From Lepraria neglecta (taxonomy: Eukaryota > Ascomycota > Lecanoromycetes > Lecanorales > Stereocaulaceae), in NCBI GenBank assembly GCA_033220425.1, contig CM065647.1, positions 310,001 through 374,000 on the forward strand: 64,000 nucleotides of DNA. Reading direction: 5' to 3'. The notes under the pieces were generated by a model. The model did no database searches. It saw only the letters and a program-made list of their open reading frames with translations, and was not told the DNA's origin. A program made the translations under genes and the position numbers. Below are positions 35,548 to 47,928 of the stretch, piece by piece. Each line of letters opens with the position of its first letter. Position 1 is the stretch's first letter.

Positions 35548-37357
35548 ATGACTGCGATTGGAAGAGACGGACATGTGCAGACCGAGTCAGCTCTACCCTC
35601 ACTGGAAGACAATGCGCACTGTGGAGGGGAAAAGGGCATCGAAGCCCGCACATCAACAGGCCATGACCCATGTGGAGGTGTTCCGCCATGGGATGGTACA
35701 GATGGACAAAAAATTGATATTGGCTCGCCACCAGAACCCCTACATACACCTCCACTAGATCCGCCGCCCAAGGGTGAAAGTTTGATGATAATGGGCGACG
35801 GAGAGGCATTGGAAACAGAGCAAGCTCGCATTGAACGACTTGGAAGAGAAAGACCTGCCAAGTTCAAATCTGCTGGAGCTGAGCTTGCGTTCTGCTACTC
35901 GATCATAGCCTCGCAGTTCATGGCGGTACGCTTCCCCTTATTCGCAATTGGTGATCGATGACATTCCTGACGTGATCTAGGAATACTTCGTGTCCGGCTT
36001 CAATGTCCTCATCCCAACTCTCGTCAAAGATCTCGATATCCCCCAAGCCTCAGCGGTCTGGCCGGCCAGCGCCTTCGCCCTGGTCTCAGCAGCTTTCTTC
36101 CTTCCCATGGGTCGTCTAGCTGATATGTACGGCGGGTATCCTGTCTACCTATCCGGTTTAGTCTGGTTCGTCGTGTGGTCCCTAATAGCTGGGTTCTCCA
36201 AAAACAACCTGATGCTGGACTTCTGTCGCGCCATGCAGGGTCTCGGTCCCGCTGCCTTCTTGCCAAGCGGGATTTTGTTAATCGGAAGCACATACCGGCC
36301 TGGACCTCGGAAGAATATTGTCTTCAGCATCTATGGAGGCGGAGCCCCGCTAGGCTTCTTCGTTGGTATCTTTATGGCGGGACTGACGGGGAATTACCTC
36401 CCGTTTGGATGGTACTTCTGGATAGGAGCCATCTCGATAATTACGACGATTGTACCAGCCATATACGCTATACCGTCGGATATGGAAGAAAGGAAGGCTA
36501 TGGGTGTCAAAATGGACTGGCTTGGGTCTTTATTCATCATATCCGGCCTGATCCTTGTAGTATTCGCCATCACTGATGCTTCATATGCGCCCAACGGTTG
36601 GAAGACATCATACATACTGGTTACACTAATCGCGGGTTTCTTGTTCCTTGGCATAGCATTCTACATTGAAGGATGGGTGGCGGAAGCCCCACTCATTCCT
36701 TTCGACCTTTTCCGAGTACCATATCTTCCGGCCATCTTCATTGCCCTATTCATATCGGACGGAGTCCTGGGAGTCTACCTTGTATACGCCCCAATCTATA
36801 TGCAAAACATTATGGGAGCCTCGCCTTTGCAGGTGGCGGGCTGGTTCGCTCCTATGTGTCTTGGTGGTCTCGTTATCTCGTTCTGCGGCGGTTATGTCCT
36901 CCATCTCATGAATGGAACCATCCTAATGCTGATTGGTGGACTAGCCTGGGTGGTCACCTCGCTGCTATTTGCCCTGGCTCCAGAAGGCGCAAACTATTGG
37001 GCTTTCGTGTTCCCTGCCATGATAGGAGCCACTGTCGGTATCGACATAATATACAACGTCACCAACATCTTCATCACCACGAGCTTGTCTCAAAATCGAC
37101 AGGGACTGGCTGGGGCCCTGATTAATACCCTCCTTTACCTTGGTATCGCCTTTCTTTTGGCATTCGCAGATGTCACCCAGACACAAACGACACAGCTAGG
37201 ATTGAAGCTGAGTTATCAAGCAGTATTCTGGTATCAATTCGCCTGCTCTGTGCTTGCTTTAGTGGTTATGATGGGTTTTGTGAGGATTAGGAAGGCGAAA
37301 AGCGAGATGACCGCTGACGAAAGAGCTGCCCTGGAGGCAGATAGACTTGACGAGTAA
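35548..37357 (+). CDS. MFS drug/organic solute transporter (DHA2-like)
   Basis: Major facilitator protein of the plasma membrane or vacuole, most like fungal DHA2/aminotriazole-resistance exporters. Exons 35548-35925 and 35981-37357 with a 55-nt intron that joins QFMA to EYFVSGFNVLIP. A soluble Pro-rich N-terminal tail of about 105 residues precedes the first membrane helix. The motif A-like loop GRLADMYGGYPVYLSG lies between helices 2 and 3, followed by further hydrophobic helices up to about 14 in total (for example LGSLFIISGLILVVFAI, VFWYQFACSVLALVVMMGF). The cytosolic C-terminus is charged. TATAAA at 35514-35519 is only 29 bases before the ATG, so either the leader is very short or a later ATG is used. 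It is intact, unlike its neighbours. Substrate unknown. Confidence 0.92.
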
Positions 37358-37957
37358 TAGATAGATACGAACTTGAGATAGCGAGCTGTTCATAAAAATT
37401 TCTACTGCTATGAGCAGTAGTTACAGGCCAAATACCCTCTATCATATGTAGACGTCGGATCAAACTCCTTGTCGATCTTGCGCTCGGGACCTGCGGCTCG
37501 ATACGGACGCCAGCGTCGCCAACCAACGCATCAGCCTTTTCGTATGTGCAAGTCCGGGGCAAATCATAGTCCATGTTGTCGAATGAATACAATGACGTCC
37601 ACTTTACATGTCCAAAGCTTTCCACTAATGGAACTGCAGCGGCTTTAACATGGTAGGAAATCCAAGAAGCTCCCATGAGTACCCGATCCCCTTCCGGTCC
37701 TGATAATCACTCTTGGTTGTACACCGCGAGATTTGTGTGACCAAATATTCTCCGTATATCCTCAAAGCTCTACAGATCTCCATGGCAGACTTCAATTCAG
37801 TCCGATAATTTGAGACGCTCTAGAACCCTCTCATTGTAGTCCACCATCTTGTGGCCCTTGGCCAGTCACGTTCAACGATCCCTACTCATTCATGAAATTT
37901 CAAACCGGAGTGTTCCTCTAGTATGCCGTCCTTCCGGCGCATGGGCAGGCCCCAACG
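37358..37957. other. Intergenic region with an unrecognised minus-strand open frame
   Basis: The frame 37287-37676 on the minus strand reads MGASWISYHVKAAAVPLVES and TSLYSFDNMDYDLPRTCTYE. It has a protein-like composition and could be an eroded exon, but I cannot name a family and it overlaps the 3' end of the transporter. Confidence 0.3.
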
Positions 37958-39978
37958 ATGTTCCTCCAGCACGAGCCCCCAAATCTCGTCGGCACCCTCC
38001 CAAGGCATTCTGGACTTTATAGCATGAGCTGCCAAACCTGCCTTATAAAGAAAATAGCTGATGTTGACCTCAGGTTGGCTACATTGAAATCGAAGTCCCT
38101 GCAGCCTCTCCTAGGCCATTCTCCCACATCACACGCCATGGCCGATACGTTCTCCAGCTCGAAACCGTCTTCATATCCCTCTACTACCCTTCTCCTCTGG
38201 GATCAGCGTGTGGGAAAGATCCCGGAGGGCAGAACCGTTGGTCAAGAGAAGTCTAGCTTCCACAATCGAGGTCAGAAATGTCAAAGGGATACGCAGCGTT
38301 TGCACAGCTTCTACAGTGGCTCATAGTAATTTGGTTCTTCATGACTACATGGTTTGCGAAACTGCCCGCGTTCAGGAATGCCAAGCTTGCCAATCACTGG
38401 CCACCCAAGCAAAATGCAAGGCAGGGAAGCTGGAAGGTCAAGCATGAGACAGGTGAGCTTCCGAAAGGTCAGCCGCAGGAGCCAATTTTCCCTCTCATAA
38501 TGTTCAGTCACGGAATTAGAGGGTCAAGGACTGCGTATAGCAGTGTATGTGGAGAGTTCGCTAGCTACGGTTTTGTCGTGTATGCAGTGAAACATCGAAA
38601 TGGCAGCGGGGCACGTACCTTCATCAATCATTCATCAGAAGGCAGCCGGGAAGAGCGGGAAACAACCGGTAACGTGGACCACTGGGACTGAGAACTGAAG
38701 CACGGTTGGGACGTTGTAGACTTCATATTCCCAAAGCAGAATCCATATGATACCAGGCCCAGCAACGAACAGGGCATTGACAAGACTCTGCGATCTGCTC
38801 GGATCGACATGAGTATCGCTGAGATGGAAGAAGCATATGAAATTGTGAAGGCTATCGTCCAAGGTAATGGAGCTTCTATTGCGGAACAAAACCTGCGGAA
38901 CGCGGATGGAATTGGGTCTTCTTCCCGTGGTACTGACGGCGCTGACTAGGACAGCTGGACTGGAAAGGTCAATCTAAGGCAAGTGACCATGTTTGGCGAT
39001 TCATTTGGAGCTGCCACTACGGTCGAGATCCTCCGACGTTCGAATCGTTTTCAATGGGTTGGACAAGGAATTATTTACGATCTGTGGGATTATCCCTCAA
39101 ACCGTCAGAGTCGGTGTCAGGGCACCGTATCAACGCGCTTCTTCTTGGGATAAATTCTAAGCTTTCATGTACTGGGACGACAATTTCCGTGCAGCCGTCC
39201 GGGTCTGCGAGGAGGCAAAGCAGCATGGCTCGTTGGCCTGGTTACTTACCGTCCGAGGCACCGTTCACATATCACAATCAGATTTCTGTATTCTCTACCC
39301 CCACGTTGCATCACTAATGCTCAAGTAAACTATCAATCCTCGCCGTGCCATCGACATCAGCATATCCGCATCGCTTGGATTTCTAGCTCAAGTCATGCCT
39401 CGACCTATAGCGCCTTTTCACCGCTGCTTGGAAAGCGAAAAGCTGCTTGAGTTACTTTGCATAAAGGAACTACCTACTGAACACAAGCCTGCAGAGAAGT
39501 GGACAGCAGCCCGTCTGAAGCTACCGCACGAGACCCGAAGTCGGATCGTGCCAAGTGTGCGGCGCAAATTGAAGAAATATGGAGGTGTACTAGGTGAAGA
39601 AAAAGAAGTCTGGATGCTTAAGGTGCCTTCTGCGGACGAGCTGAAAAGCAGCCATCTCGGAAGGGATTGCCAACAAATCAAGGGGCAAACGATAACATAG
39701 ATGACGCAGAAAAGATATTGGAAATTTCAGCGGCAGACCGCCGAACTTCGAAAGGCTTTGTCGCAGCTACTACTCCTGTTTGGCCAGTTGCCAAAGGCGA
39801 ATGAAACCACAAGTCTCACTCAGGCGCGAAAGCTCCAAGCGGTGTGTACCATTTCTAGCTATTTAAAGGGCGTGCTACCCATATGCGTCATTTTGAAGAC
39901 TTGTTTATGTTCTTGTTTCGAGAAGGGACCACGAGACCAATGCCATCTTCTGGAATCATGAGGATGTTGTAGCACCTC
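37958..39978 (+). pseudogene. PAF-acetylhydrolase-like lipase, pseudogene
   Basis: Relic of a fungal platelet-activating-factor acetylhydrolase-like esterase (alpha/beta hydrolase). Recognisable blocks in order: LPRHSGLYSM (about 37990), TTWFAKLPAFRNAKLANHWP (38350), FPLIMFSHGIRGSRTAYSSV (38490), WDVVDFIFPKQNPYDTRPSN (38705), the nucleophile elbow MFGDSFGAATTVEILRRSN (38990), VRGTVHISQSDFCILYPHVA (39250) and IFWNHEDVV near 39950. The catalytic Ser motif G-D-S-F-G survives, but the blocks lie in different frames. There are in-frame stops after VDHWD (about 38690) and at a TAG where Trp is expected (about 38948), and further slips near 39060-39150. No set of introns repairs it. One TAG is a RIP-type change. 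Confidence 0.85.
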
Positions 39979-40235
39979 CCTGAGGATAAGCGCGCAGCTC
40001 TGCTTCATGACTAAATATGTACATGGTTACACGGTCACACCAACATTAGCCACGTACCACGAGCCCACATGACTGGCTATAAAGACTATCGAAGCCTCTC
40101 TAGTCGTTGCTGCACACTTTCTGCACAGCAGCTTTCAAAAATTACTCCACTGTCTGTCTTGACACGCCCTGGAAAGTCCACCATTCCAAAGACCTCTAAA
40201 ATCAAGCTTCACCAATACATATTCCGACTACCTCA

Positions 40236-41258
40236 ATGATGGCTAAGTCTCGTAAGAGCAAACACGCCAAGGGTAGCAAGCCTTTTTCCTGCCACCACTG
40301 TGAACGATCATTCCCACAGGAGAAAAGCCTAGAGCAACACTCTCGTGACTTGCACCAAGGCCTTCCCATAGCCTACAAAGCTAGGTCCACGGAGCTGCCT
40401 CACAAAAACTTTCATTACTCCGGCCGATTCTGTAGCCGGACTTTCGCTACTGCAGATGGGCTACGAACCCATTTCCAAGCCGCCCACCCAAGAGTCGAAA
40501 CAACGTCGACTGATCCCCTAGAAATGCGTCTTTCAAAGCCTACTCATGACTGCCTGAATTGCTTTAAGTGTTTCGAAATCGAAAAAGATCTCTGGAATCA
40601 TCGCTGTGACCTGCACCTCGACTCTACCGGAAAGGGCATAGTCGGGACTGATGACGCCGTCGAGGCGTACCAAAACATGATGGCAATGGGGTTCGGTATT
40701 ACGTTCACACCAGCCACGGACTTCCTCTGTGGACTTGAAGCATTAGCGATCTCGCTCAGGGCCGTTCGACAGCTATATGGACACAAAAGGTCGCCAAGCG
40801 TCGAGGACCTCAAATCGACCCTGTGTTCTAAGGAATATGCCCTCCTGATCAGCGATCATCTGTCAATCAACCTAGAGCTGGACTCCCCTAACAACCTCAC
40901 CTATGACCAGCTCAGCGTGATATTGCAAATCAAATCAATCGAGTTAGGTGTAGACTATCGTCTGGGTGTTACTCAGGGCGACGACCAGAAGACGACGTTA
41001 ATACTCCTGGGTGAGGAAGGACAGGTAGTGTGGATACAAAACAGTGGTGGCCAGTATGATGAACGGGGAGTAGATCAGGGGATGGGTCATTGGTCTGGGT
41101 ACTCAAATCTCTCAGAACAGTTGCCTGAGTTGTCTCTTGAAGAATTGCATAAACCTCGTGAAGATTTGAATGAAACTCTTGACGAGTCGAACGGATCTCT
41201 TGAAGAAAGGGATGAGTCTATTGAAGAGTGGGGTGGATCACTTGAAGAGGTTGACTAA
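40236..41258 (+). CDS. C2H2 zinc-finger protein with probable OTU-like cysteine protease domain
   Basis: Single exon, 340 residues. The N-terminus is basic (MMAKSRKSKHAKGSK), then a good C2H2 finger FSCHHCERSFPQEKSLEQHS, a degenerate finger whose first Cys position is replaced (FHYSGRFCSRTFATADGLRT), and a third with C..C and paired His (HDCLNCFKCFEIEKDLWNH). From about residue 150 comes a globular domain with ATDFLCGLEALAISLRA and, near its end, VVWIQNSGGQ and GHWSGYS. A Cys following an Asp, at the start of a helix, and a late His before Trp are the layout of OTU-like cysteine proteases, but overall similarity is weak, so the catalytic role is inferred. The acidic C-terminus has imperfect repeats (ESNGSLEERDESIEEWGGSL). 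TATAAA at 40078-40083 fits a promoter. Confidence 0.75.
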   Translation: MMAKSRKSKHAKGSKPFSCHHCERSFPQEKSLEQHSRDLHQGLPIAYKARSTELPHKNFHYSGRFCSRTFATADGLRTHFQAAHPRVETTSTDPLEMRLSKPTHDCLNCFKCFEIEKDLWNHRCDLHLDSTGKGIVGTDDAVEAYQNMMAMGFGITFTPATDFLCGLEALAISLRAVRQLYGHKRSPSVEDLKSTLCSKEYALLISDHLSINLELDSPNNLTYDQLSVILQIKSIELGVDYRLGVTQGDDQKTTLILLGEEGQVVWIQNSGGQYDERGVDQGMGHWSGYSNLSEQLPELSLEELHKPREDLNETLDESNGSLEERDESIEEWGGSLEEVD

Positions 41259-42020
41259 TTCGACTGAAGATTTTGCATCTGCTTCAGTCGGTGGCTGCTT
41301 GGGGCGTCGAATGCTCCCCTTTAGCATTTCTGCATCGTCTAGAGAGCTGTACATGTCACTCTCCAGGGCCCCCGCGAGCAGAAGTTACTCGACTCGTGTA
41401 CGATATTCATATTATCAGCATCATGCACATGGCTTGCGTCAATGAAGCAATATTCTGCTCCCTCCTAAGGTAGTCAAAAATATTGTCTCTTCCCCGGCTT
41501 AGAAGACCATTGAAGATGGATCTATCACATTGGGTGCCCCTTACTACGAACCTCCGACTTCTTGCTAAAGCCTTGGTTATGCTGGTCACTTTGTTGCTAG
41601 TCTGATTGCTAGAAGTCCTGCTCATCGCCATAACTACATTGTTTACTAACAGCTCTCCCCTCAATTCTTATCACTGATATCGAGCTCCTGGCTAGATCCA
41701 TCTTGCTTGTTTCCAGCTTCTTACTGTAATTTTATGACTGATACTCGGCTTTTTACCCGGCAAATTTACTAAAACTCCAGTTCCCTGATGGATCTTCGAT
41801 ACACCATTTGCACCATACCACTCCTGCCTTGATCTCCCAATTCAGGATCCGGGCCCTTCAAAGCTGTATGACAAACACAATCACTTCGCATTAATGATGA
41901 TGGTACTATAGCTCATAAAGGAGAACATGAAACCCCACTTTGTATAAATATTTTCCTAAACTTCCTCATGGCCTGTAAACGGAAAGGTTTTGGCGTAGAC
42001 GAACCTTCAACAAAACCATC
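41259..42020. other. Intergenic region, no gene seen
   Basis: Only short frames without domains. It ends at the inverted-repeat element at 42021. Confidence 0.5.
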
Positions 42021-42223
42021 CTCCCGGGGTAAATATTAGTGTGCCGTTCCGGGAACTGCTTCAGCATACGATATCTCTTCGACAATCTATTCAATCCACT
42101 AATGTTTCATAAAAAAGTTGTAGCCTGTTTAATTCTGTACATTTCTCTCCGGAATTGTAAATTCGTAAGTGCATTGTTTGTGGTGTTATTCCCAGATCGG
42201 CACACTAATATTTACCCCGGGAG
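42021..42223. mobile_element. MITE-like element, 203 bp with 26-bp perfect inverted ends
   Basis: Left end ctcccggggtaaatattagt.. (42021-42046) and right end (42198-42223) are exact reverse complements over 26 bp. TC flanks both sides, which may be chance or a 2-bp duplication. The interior shows no transposase. It could fold into a hairpin, and it lies about 570 bp before the next gene's ATG. Confidence 0.75.
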
Positions 42224-42795
42224 TCATCTTGCTAGTCAATTAGCCCCTCCTTCTAAGCCCAAAGAAGTAAGTTTCCACTTTGGCCGCCTCTTCGATCCCT
42301 GTATTGCGGAGATAACTGTGCCTCGAACCTGGACTGCGAGACTGTGATGAGACAAGCCACTCTCCTGAAGACGTTCCTGGCCCCAACGTCACTTGCACAT
42401 CCTCTATTCGCACCGACTGACTATACTTGAATTGCGCTGCCTCCAGTCGAGGGCATACGGGTCGTAGAGCTTCAGTCTTTGTAATCAGCCTCGGTGACCG
42501 TACTCAAGAAGTCGCACTGCTGACTGCGATCCTGGTTTGATTGCGTAGTCGCTTGCCCGCTTACATTGCGGTACCACTTTGCAGTGAAGGCAAGTACCCA
42601 GTCTCGGTATTCACGAGCTCGAAGCTGACTTTCAATAGGTTTAAACTGTCGACCTCACTTTCCGAGAGCTGACCGAGGCACATTGACGCCTGCCCACCTG
42701 GAGTTTCCTCTCCCAGAAGTGCAATGACCTGCCAGTGATTGTCCCACTCGTCTCTGGACGCTCAAAGTATATATTGCGATCCCGCTCCGCTGATC
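42224..42795. other. Intergenic region, promoter of the following gene
   Basis: No gene. An open frame in phase with the next gene extends back to 42739 but contains no ATG before 42796. Confidence 0.5.
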
Positions 42796-45700
42796 ATGGA
42801 GCAGGTCTCACCCTCTGAAATCTTGGAGCTTCCATCACCACCAATGCAACGGAAATCAAGCATGTCGAGCGATCGAGCACCATCAGCAGCCGGCGTCTCT
42901 CTCCTCTCCCCACCTCCAATTCGACCTGATCCAGCCTACATCGCTGCGTCGGCAGCTTCCCAAATTGTCAGCTCCGATCGTGCAGAGCAGGGTGACGAAT
43001 CGTTTGATGGCGCAAACGAGAACGATACTGTGGTGGTTTCGCCGGGATCCCTTATCCTCGTCAATGCATTCCTGGACCATCTCCTGTTCAGCTTCCTGGC
43101 CAGCGCGCGTTCGACTTCAATTGCGTCTCTGAGGCCTGCGATTCTGGAAGTGCTGAAGCCTAGGCTTGGCAAAGAAGCCATTGATGGTGCCGATGAAGAG
43201 CTGGAAGGATACCTCGCAGGAGGCGACGCTGAAGAGTTGCTCGCGTTTCACAGTGGCCAGGAGTTCAGGGGAGAGTACAACCTGAATCTCATATGGAGGA
43301 GGACAAGACTACGATGCATGGTATACACCCGCTTGGGGGATATGGAAGAGGAAGATGAAGAGATGTACCTCGAAGAAGAGCAAGAGGAAGACGCGAATGA
43401 TGGAAGACCGCGCCTGACCAGGGATCTTGGATCCGTCTCGCCAGCCGCAGCAATATTTTTGACCTCTATCATTGAGTTCATCGGAGAACATACATTGCTG
43501 GTGGCTAGCGAAGCGGCATTTAATCGGTCCCAGACGAAGCAATACCGCGCAGAGGAATCACGGCATTTGATCGAAGAGGTTGATATGGAGAAAATAGCGT
43601 TCAATACTACACTGGGGCGTCTGTGGCGGGCATGGAAGAAGAGAGTCAGGACATCGACGCTTTTGAGTCCAAGGCCAATGTCGCGCGAGATGCGCCACAG
43701 GACAAGCTCCAATCACACCAGCAGGAACGCCAGTATCAGTGAAGAAAATGAATCTGACTATTTTGGTGATACTGCAAGCAGGCCTTCAATGGGTGAAGTG
43801 CTCAAGAAGGATCGAGATATCGCTGAGGTCCCTCAAGATCAAGAAGGCGATTTGCCCGAAGAGCCTGACTTCGACGAATCATCGGCCGTCGAGACCAATG
43901 ATGCCCCTACCCAGGAAGTGAACAAGACAATGTGGGATCGTCCCCGTAGTATGATCGAATACTCTAGACCTCGTCCCGAATCTCCAATGCTGACGCAAAC
44001 ACAATCTTCGGCGTCGAATCAGCTAAGTCCGCCGAAAGCAGAGGAACAGCGGCCTGTGCAGAAACGCCAGCGCTCATCATCTGTACCGATTAGGCAATCT
44101 CCTTATGTATCTCCTACTGACGAGACTTTCACTACACCTACTGAAAGCCCGGACCCTTTCACGCGCGATGGCGACCGGGCCGATGCTGAGAACGCCCTGC
44201 CAAAGCTGACCAATGATGAGAGAACTGTTCCTGAGCTTGCAAGCGGTGATCAAGCAGTGGCAACTATGTATGATGGTGCCATTAATAAGAGCGACGAGGA
44301 GCTCCCGGAGACACTCCCGAAGGGTATGGCTGAGCGGACTCATCGCGGGATCAGTACCTATACGGATACATCGAACCAGACGGATGAATTTGGTCAGGGG
44401 ATGGCACCTGAAGCGCTGAACGTGAAGAGGCCCATTGATGCTGCGTCCACAGCGAATTCAGAGTCGCGGGAGAGCACCGTCTCAAGCGACTATGGGTTTC
44501 AAGGCGGTGAAATGGACGCTGCTGCACATGCTGGGGTTCTGGGCCAGAGTGCGGCTGAGGATCTAAATGGACCTGAAGAAGAAGCGAGCAACAACGATGC
44601 AGACAACAGTCGGCAACTCGTCGGTAACTTCGCTGACCTTGCGACTATATCAGGTCATCAGCTCCGCACCTACGATGATAGCGGAAAGGCCGTAAAACGC
44701 GATATCCCTGTGCTCTACGAAGCGCCGTCCAACGAAGATGTCATCTACAACCCGGAGGCTTCTGTACGCACTAGCACAGGTTTGGAAGATGAGGGCGAGC
44801 TTCCAACACCAACAATGCATGGGCAAATCACTCGTGATTCTCAAGGCGTCCCCCCTCTGACACCGCTGCGAGAATTGATGGAGGCTGCTGGCGAAACTTC
44901 TGATGAAGCGTCTTCTACTTCTCATAGTAATGATGCATCGAGGTCTGACGTATTCGTACCGAATCATCGCCCCCAAGGCTCTGGTGGCCCAAGGACTGCC
45001 TCTTACTCTTCGTCGACTTACAATCATGCTCAGCCCTCAACCGCTGCGAGCAAGTTTGTTGATCTACGGGCTCAACCAGTGGTTGTTAATACTGGCACGG
45101 AAAGAGCTGCAGCGCAGCGAATGCCGCCTACTCCTACTGGTACAACCACTGCTGGGAGGACATCGACGAGTAGCAACCGTGACGGTCGACCGATTACCGC
45201 CAGCTCCAATACCTCACAGCTATCATCAAAGATCAAGGGTATTCTAGGACGGGAATCCGGTGATCTCAACCGACAACCACTACCAAATCGGGCATCCACC
45301 GGAGACAGCGGAAGCTTGATCAATGGATCGCTCAGACAACCTAGGTCAGCGGACAAAGAATTGGACTTTGAAGAGCTGATTAGGAGCGATGAAACTGTCA
45401 AGATGTCGCTCACATCGCAGAATATGCGCGAGATTGAGGTAAGTCGTTTGGCCCTCTGCAGCACTTTGGTTTGCTAATGCCTTTTTAGTCACCCGACTCC
45501 CCACGATACCAAGGCCAGCCGCAGACAGCAGAGCTGGCTGACTTTATCCGTACATCAGGCCCAAACAGTCCGGATACAGAGCGTTCAACTGCAGGACGGG
45601 CTACGAAGCTCAAAGGTCTCAACGGTCTACGCTCTAATCCTACTAACGGCACGAGCCCTACTGCAATGATACACGGCCCAACATCCTCAATTGATACTGC

Positions 45701-47069
45701 CCAAGCTCAGGCCAAAGACAGGGTCCTCAGGCAGAAATCTCCAGGCGGAGTTGCCCGCGAGCCTACAACGAAAGATGACTCTGTACGAGACTTCGCAGAC
45801 TTCATTCGATCAACTGGGCCCGATGCTGGAGCTAAGCCCGTGCCGAGATCTGTGTCTACACCCATTGCGAAACGCTCGCCCTCTGGTAGCGTTTCCTCCC
45901 CGCAAGTGGCAGGCCAGTGGAAACCAATCCCTAAGAAAATCCCTAAACAAGTTCCTGTAGCTGGTACACAGCCCGGGGCGGAGATTCCAAGGAGAACCAC
46001 TTCGAAACTACAACCACGCGAGCCTACTGTAACAAACCGCAATGCAACCGCCGATCTCGCCGAGTTCTTTCGTTCAGGTCCTGCAGATAGGCAAGTGGAT
46101 GGTCCTCGAGCTGAGGCTGGAATGCAAGCTAGGACACGAGCGAATGGTGTAGCTAACGGCAGGCTCATAGACGCTGTCAACTCAGGTAGCTCGGTGGCAA
46201 GCACACAAGACAGCTTTGCTCCATCGAAGATGACACAGTCTTCCGCGAACTCCAGGACAGGCCTGCTAGATAGCTCAAACCGGAGCGCACCTGCCCAACG
46301 GGGAGGGCGTAATGATGACTCCCTTGGTCCAACACGTAGACAGCGACGGCTCAAAGATCCCTACGCTATCGACTCTGATTACGAAGAGATAGATGGGTAT
46401 GGGACACCACAACCCCCTGAGCGGGAGGAAGAATCCCTTGCCGATTTCCTCCGCAACTATGATCCGCCTTCTACATCTACAAACGCACGCGGCGCCCCTG
46501 TCACCCTCACTGGCGCTCCCAAACCAGCCAAGCAGAACGGGCCCACCATCCGCGAGCGTATTACACGCAACATAGCCGTCATCCCTGACTACCGGCCCCT
46601 CCCCCCGAAAACTCCCAAGAAACCATCGTCCTCCAAGTCTCCACCTCAATCCAACGAAAGCTCAGGCCAGCGCAAGAGCTCAAACGCCGGCTATCAGCCG
46701 CAAACGCAAAGCAACGTCGCCCGCGGCCGGAGTGTTGGCAATGCGGCAGCAGCGCCTCAACCCCCTCCCATCAACCCACGCGCCGCGTCTCCACATCTCG
46801 TCACTCAGAACGGCACGAAGATGGATACATACAAGCCCACCCAGCCGACGTACGCGAAACATGTCGACCGCAGACCGAAGCAGCATTTGCAAGCTAGGGA
46901 GGAGCAAGGATCCGTGGGCAGTATGGGCGATCTTGCGGATTTCTTGAGGGAGACGGAACCGCCCCCTCCTAGTGGGCCGATTGCAAGACCCATAAGTCCG
47001 ACGACGAAGGAGAAGGAGGAGAGTGCGTTTGGAAAGATCTTCAGCAGGCGGAAGAAGGAAGTTCGGTGA
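42796..47069 (+). CDS. Large disordered protein with repeated ADF(I/L)R motifs
   Basis: A 1,407-residue protein from two exons, 42796-45438 and 45489-47069 (50-nt intron, frame preserved). The N-terminal 250 residues contain a folded, helical region (LILVNAFLDHLLFSFLASAR, SPAAAIFLTSIIEFIGEHTL) that could be a histone-fold-like or helical bundle domain. The rest is Ser/Pro/Thr-rich and predicted disordered. The C-terminal half carries five spaced copies of a short motif: ELADFIRTSGP, DFADFIRSTGP, DLAEFFRSGP, SLADFLRNYDPP and DLADFLRETEPPPP. The last lies just before a basic end (FSRRKKEVR). Such layouts occur in uncharacterised proteins conserved in filamentous ascomycetes; I know no function. 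The repeats suggest a multivalent docking protein, by inference only. Confidence 0.88.
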
Positions 47070-47928
47070 TTTTGGTTGTCCATTTCGTTTTTGATATGAT
47101 TTATGTTGATGAGCGATTCACTTTCGTTCCTTCTCTGACTGATTCTTTGGTATGGTTTTGAACCATATTACTACGAGAGCGATCTGAAGCGAGATGTGTT
47201 TTGGGGCGATTTTCGTCGGCGGGTGTTTGCTCTATTCCCCCTTTGCATGGCGATGACGTTTTGGAGGTTATGCCATGTTGATGATTGATTGATTTTGGTG
47301 GTTCATACTTGAGCAAACGGAGTAGAGGGAAGGGAATGGATTGGACATAATCGTCTGTATCTACTTCTTTGGAGGACTTTTCCATAATCTTTCGGGAACC
47401 GGTAGATGGGATATACATAGAAGTACTTACTGGCTTTAAATATGTAGTTATGAAAATATTCCATATGCAGTCATTTATGGATTCCAGCACAGGTAAAACG
47501 CTCCATCATGTTCAAAATGGGCACGTACATTGCAGGGGCCTCATGCAAGCAAAATGGTGGATTACACACTTCGAGCCTCTTTGAAAAGACCGAAACCTAC
47601 TCGATGTCCATCCTGGAAGGCAGCGAGACGTTTCGTAAATTGAGCGAAAACAGTCTAAAATCTTTCTAAAGGGGATGCCAACGCACTTGTTATGGATCAC
47701 AGGCTCTTCGCCCACGCAGAATGGCCGTTGATGTGCTCTACATATGTATCAAACAAGCGCATGGATGGTCTAGATGGTCGTCAATGACAAAACTGCAGGC
47801 TCTATGTACATTCAGATAAGTCATCCACCAGCTCCTCAGCCACACAAAGAGGCCATCCAACACCTTCTCATCCACACAAAGTGACCTCCCACTAGCTCCA
47901 TACCCGCACAGTATCTAAAGCACCAATC
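47070..47928. other. Intergenic region, no gene seen
   Basis: Convergent 3' flanks of the large disordered protein and the first BTB gene. Short frames only. Confidence 0.5.

Noticed and set aside
45707-46354. 215-codon minus-strand frame opposite the disordered protein
   Set aside because: It is antisense to a supported gene and has no domain.
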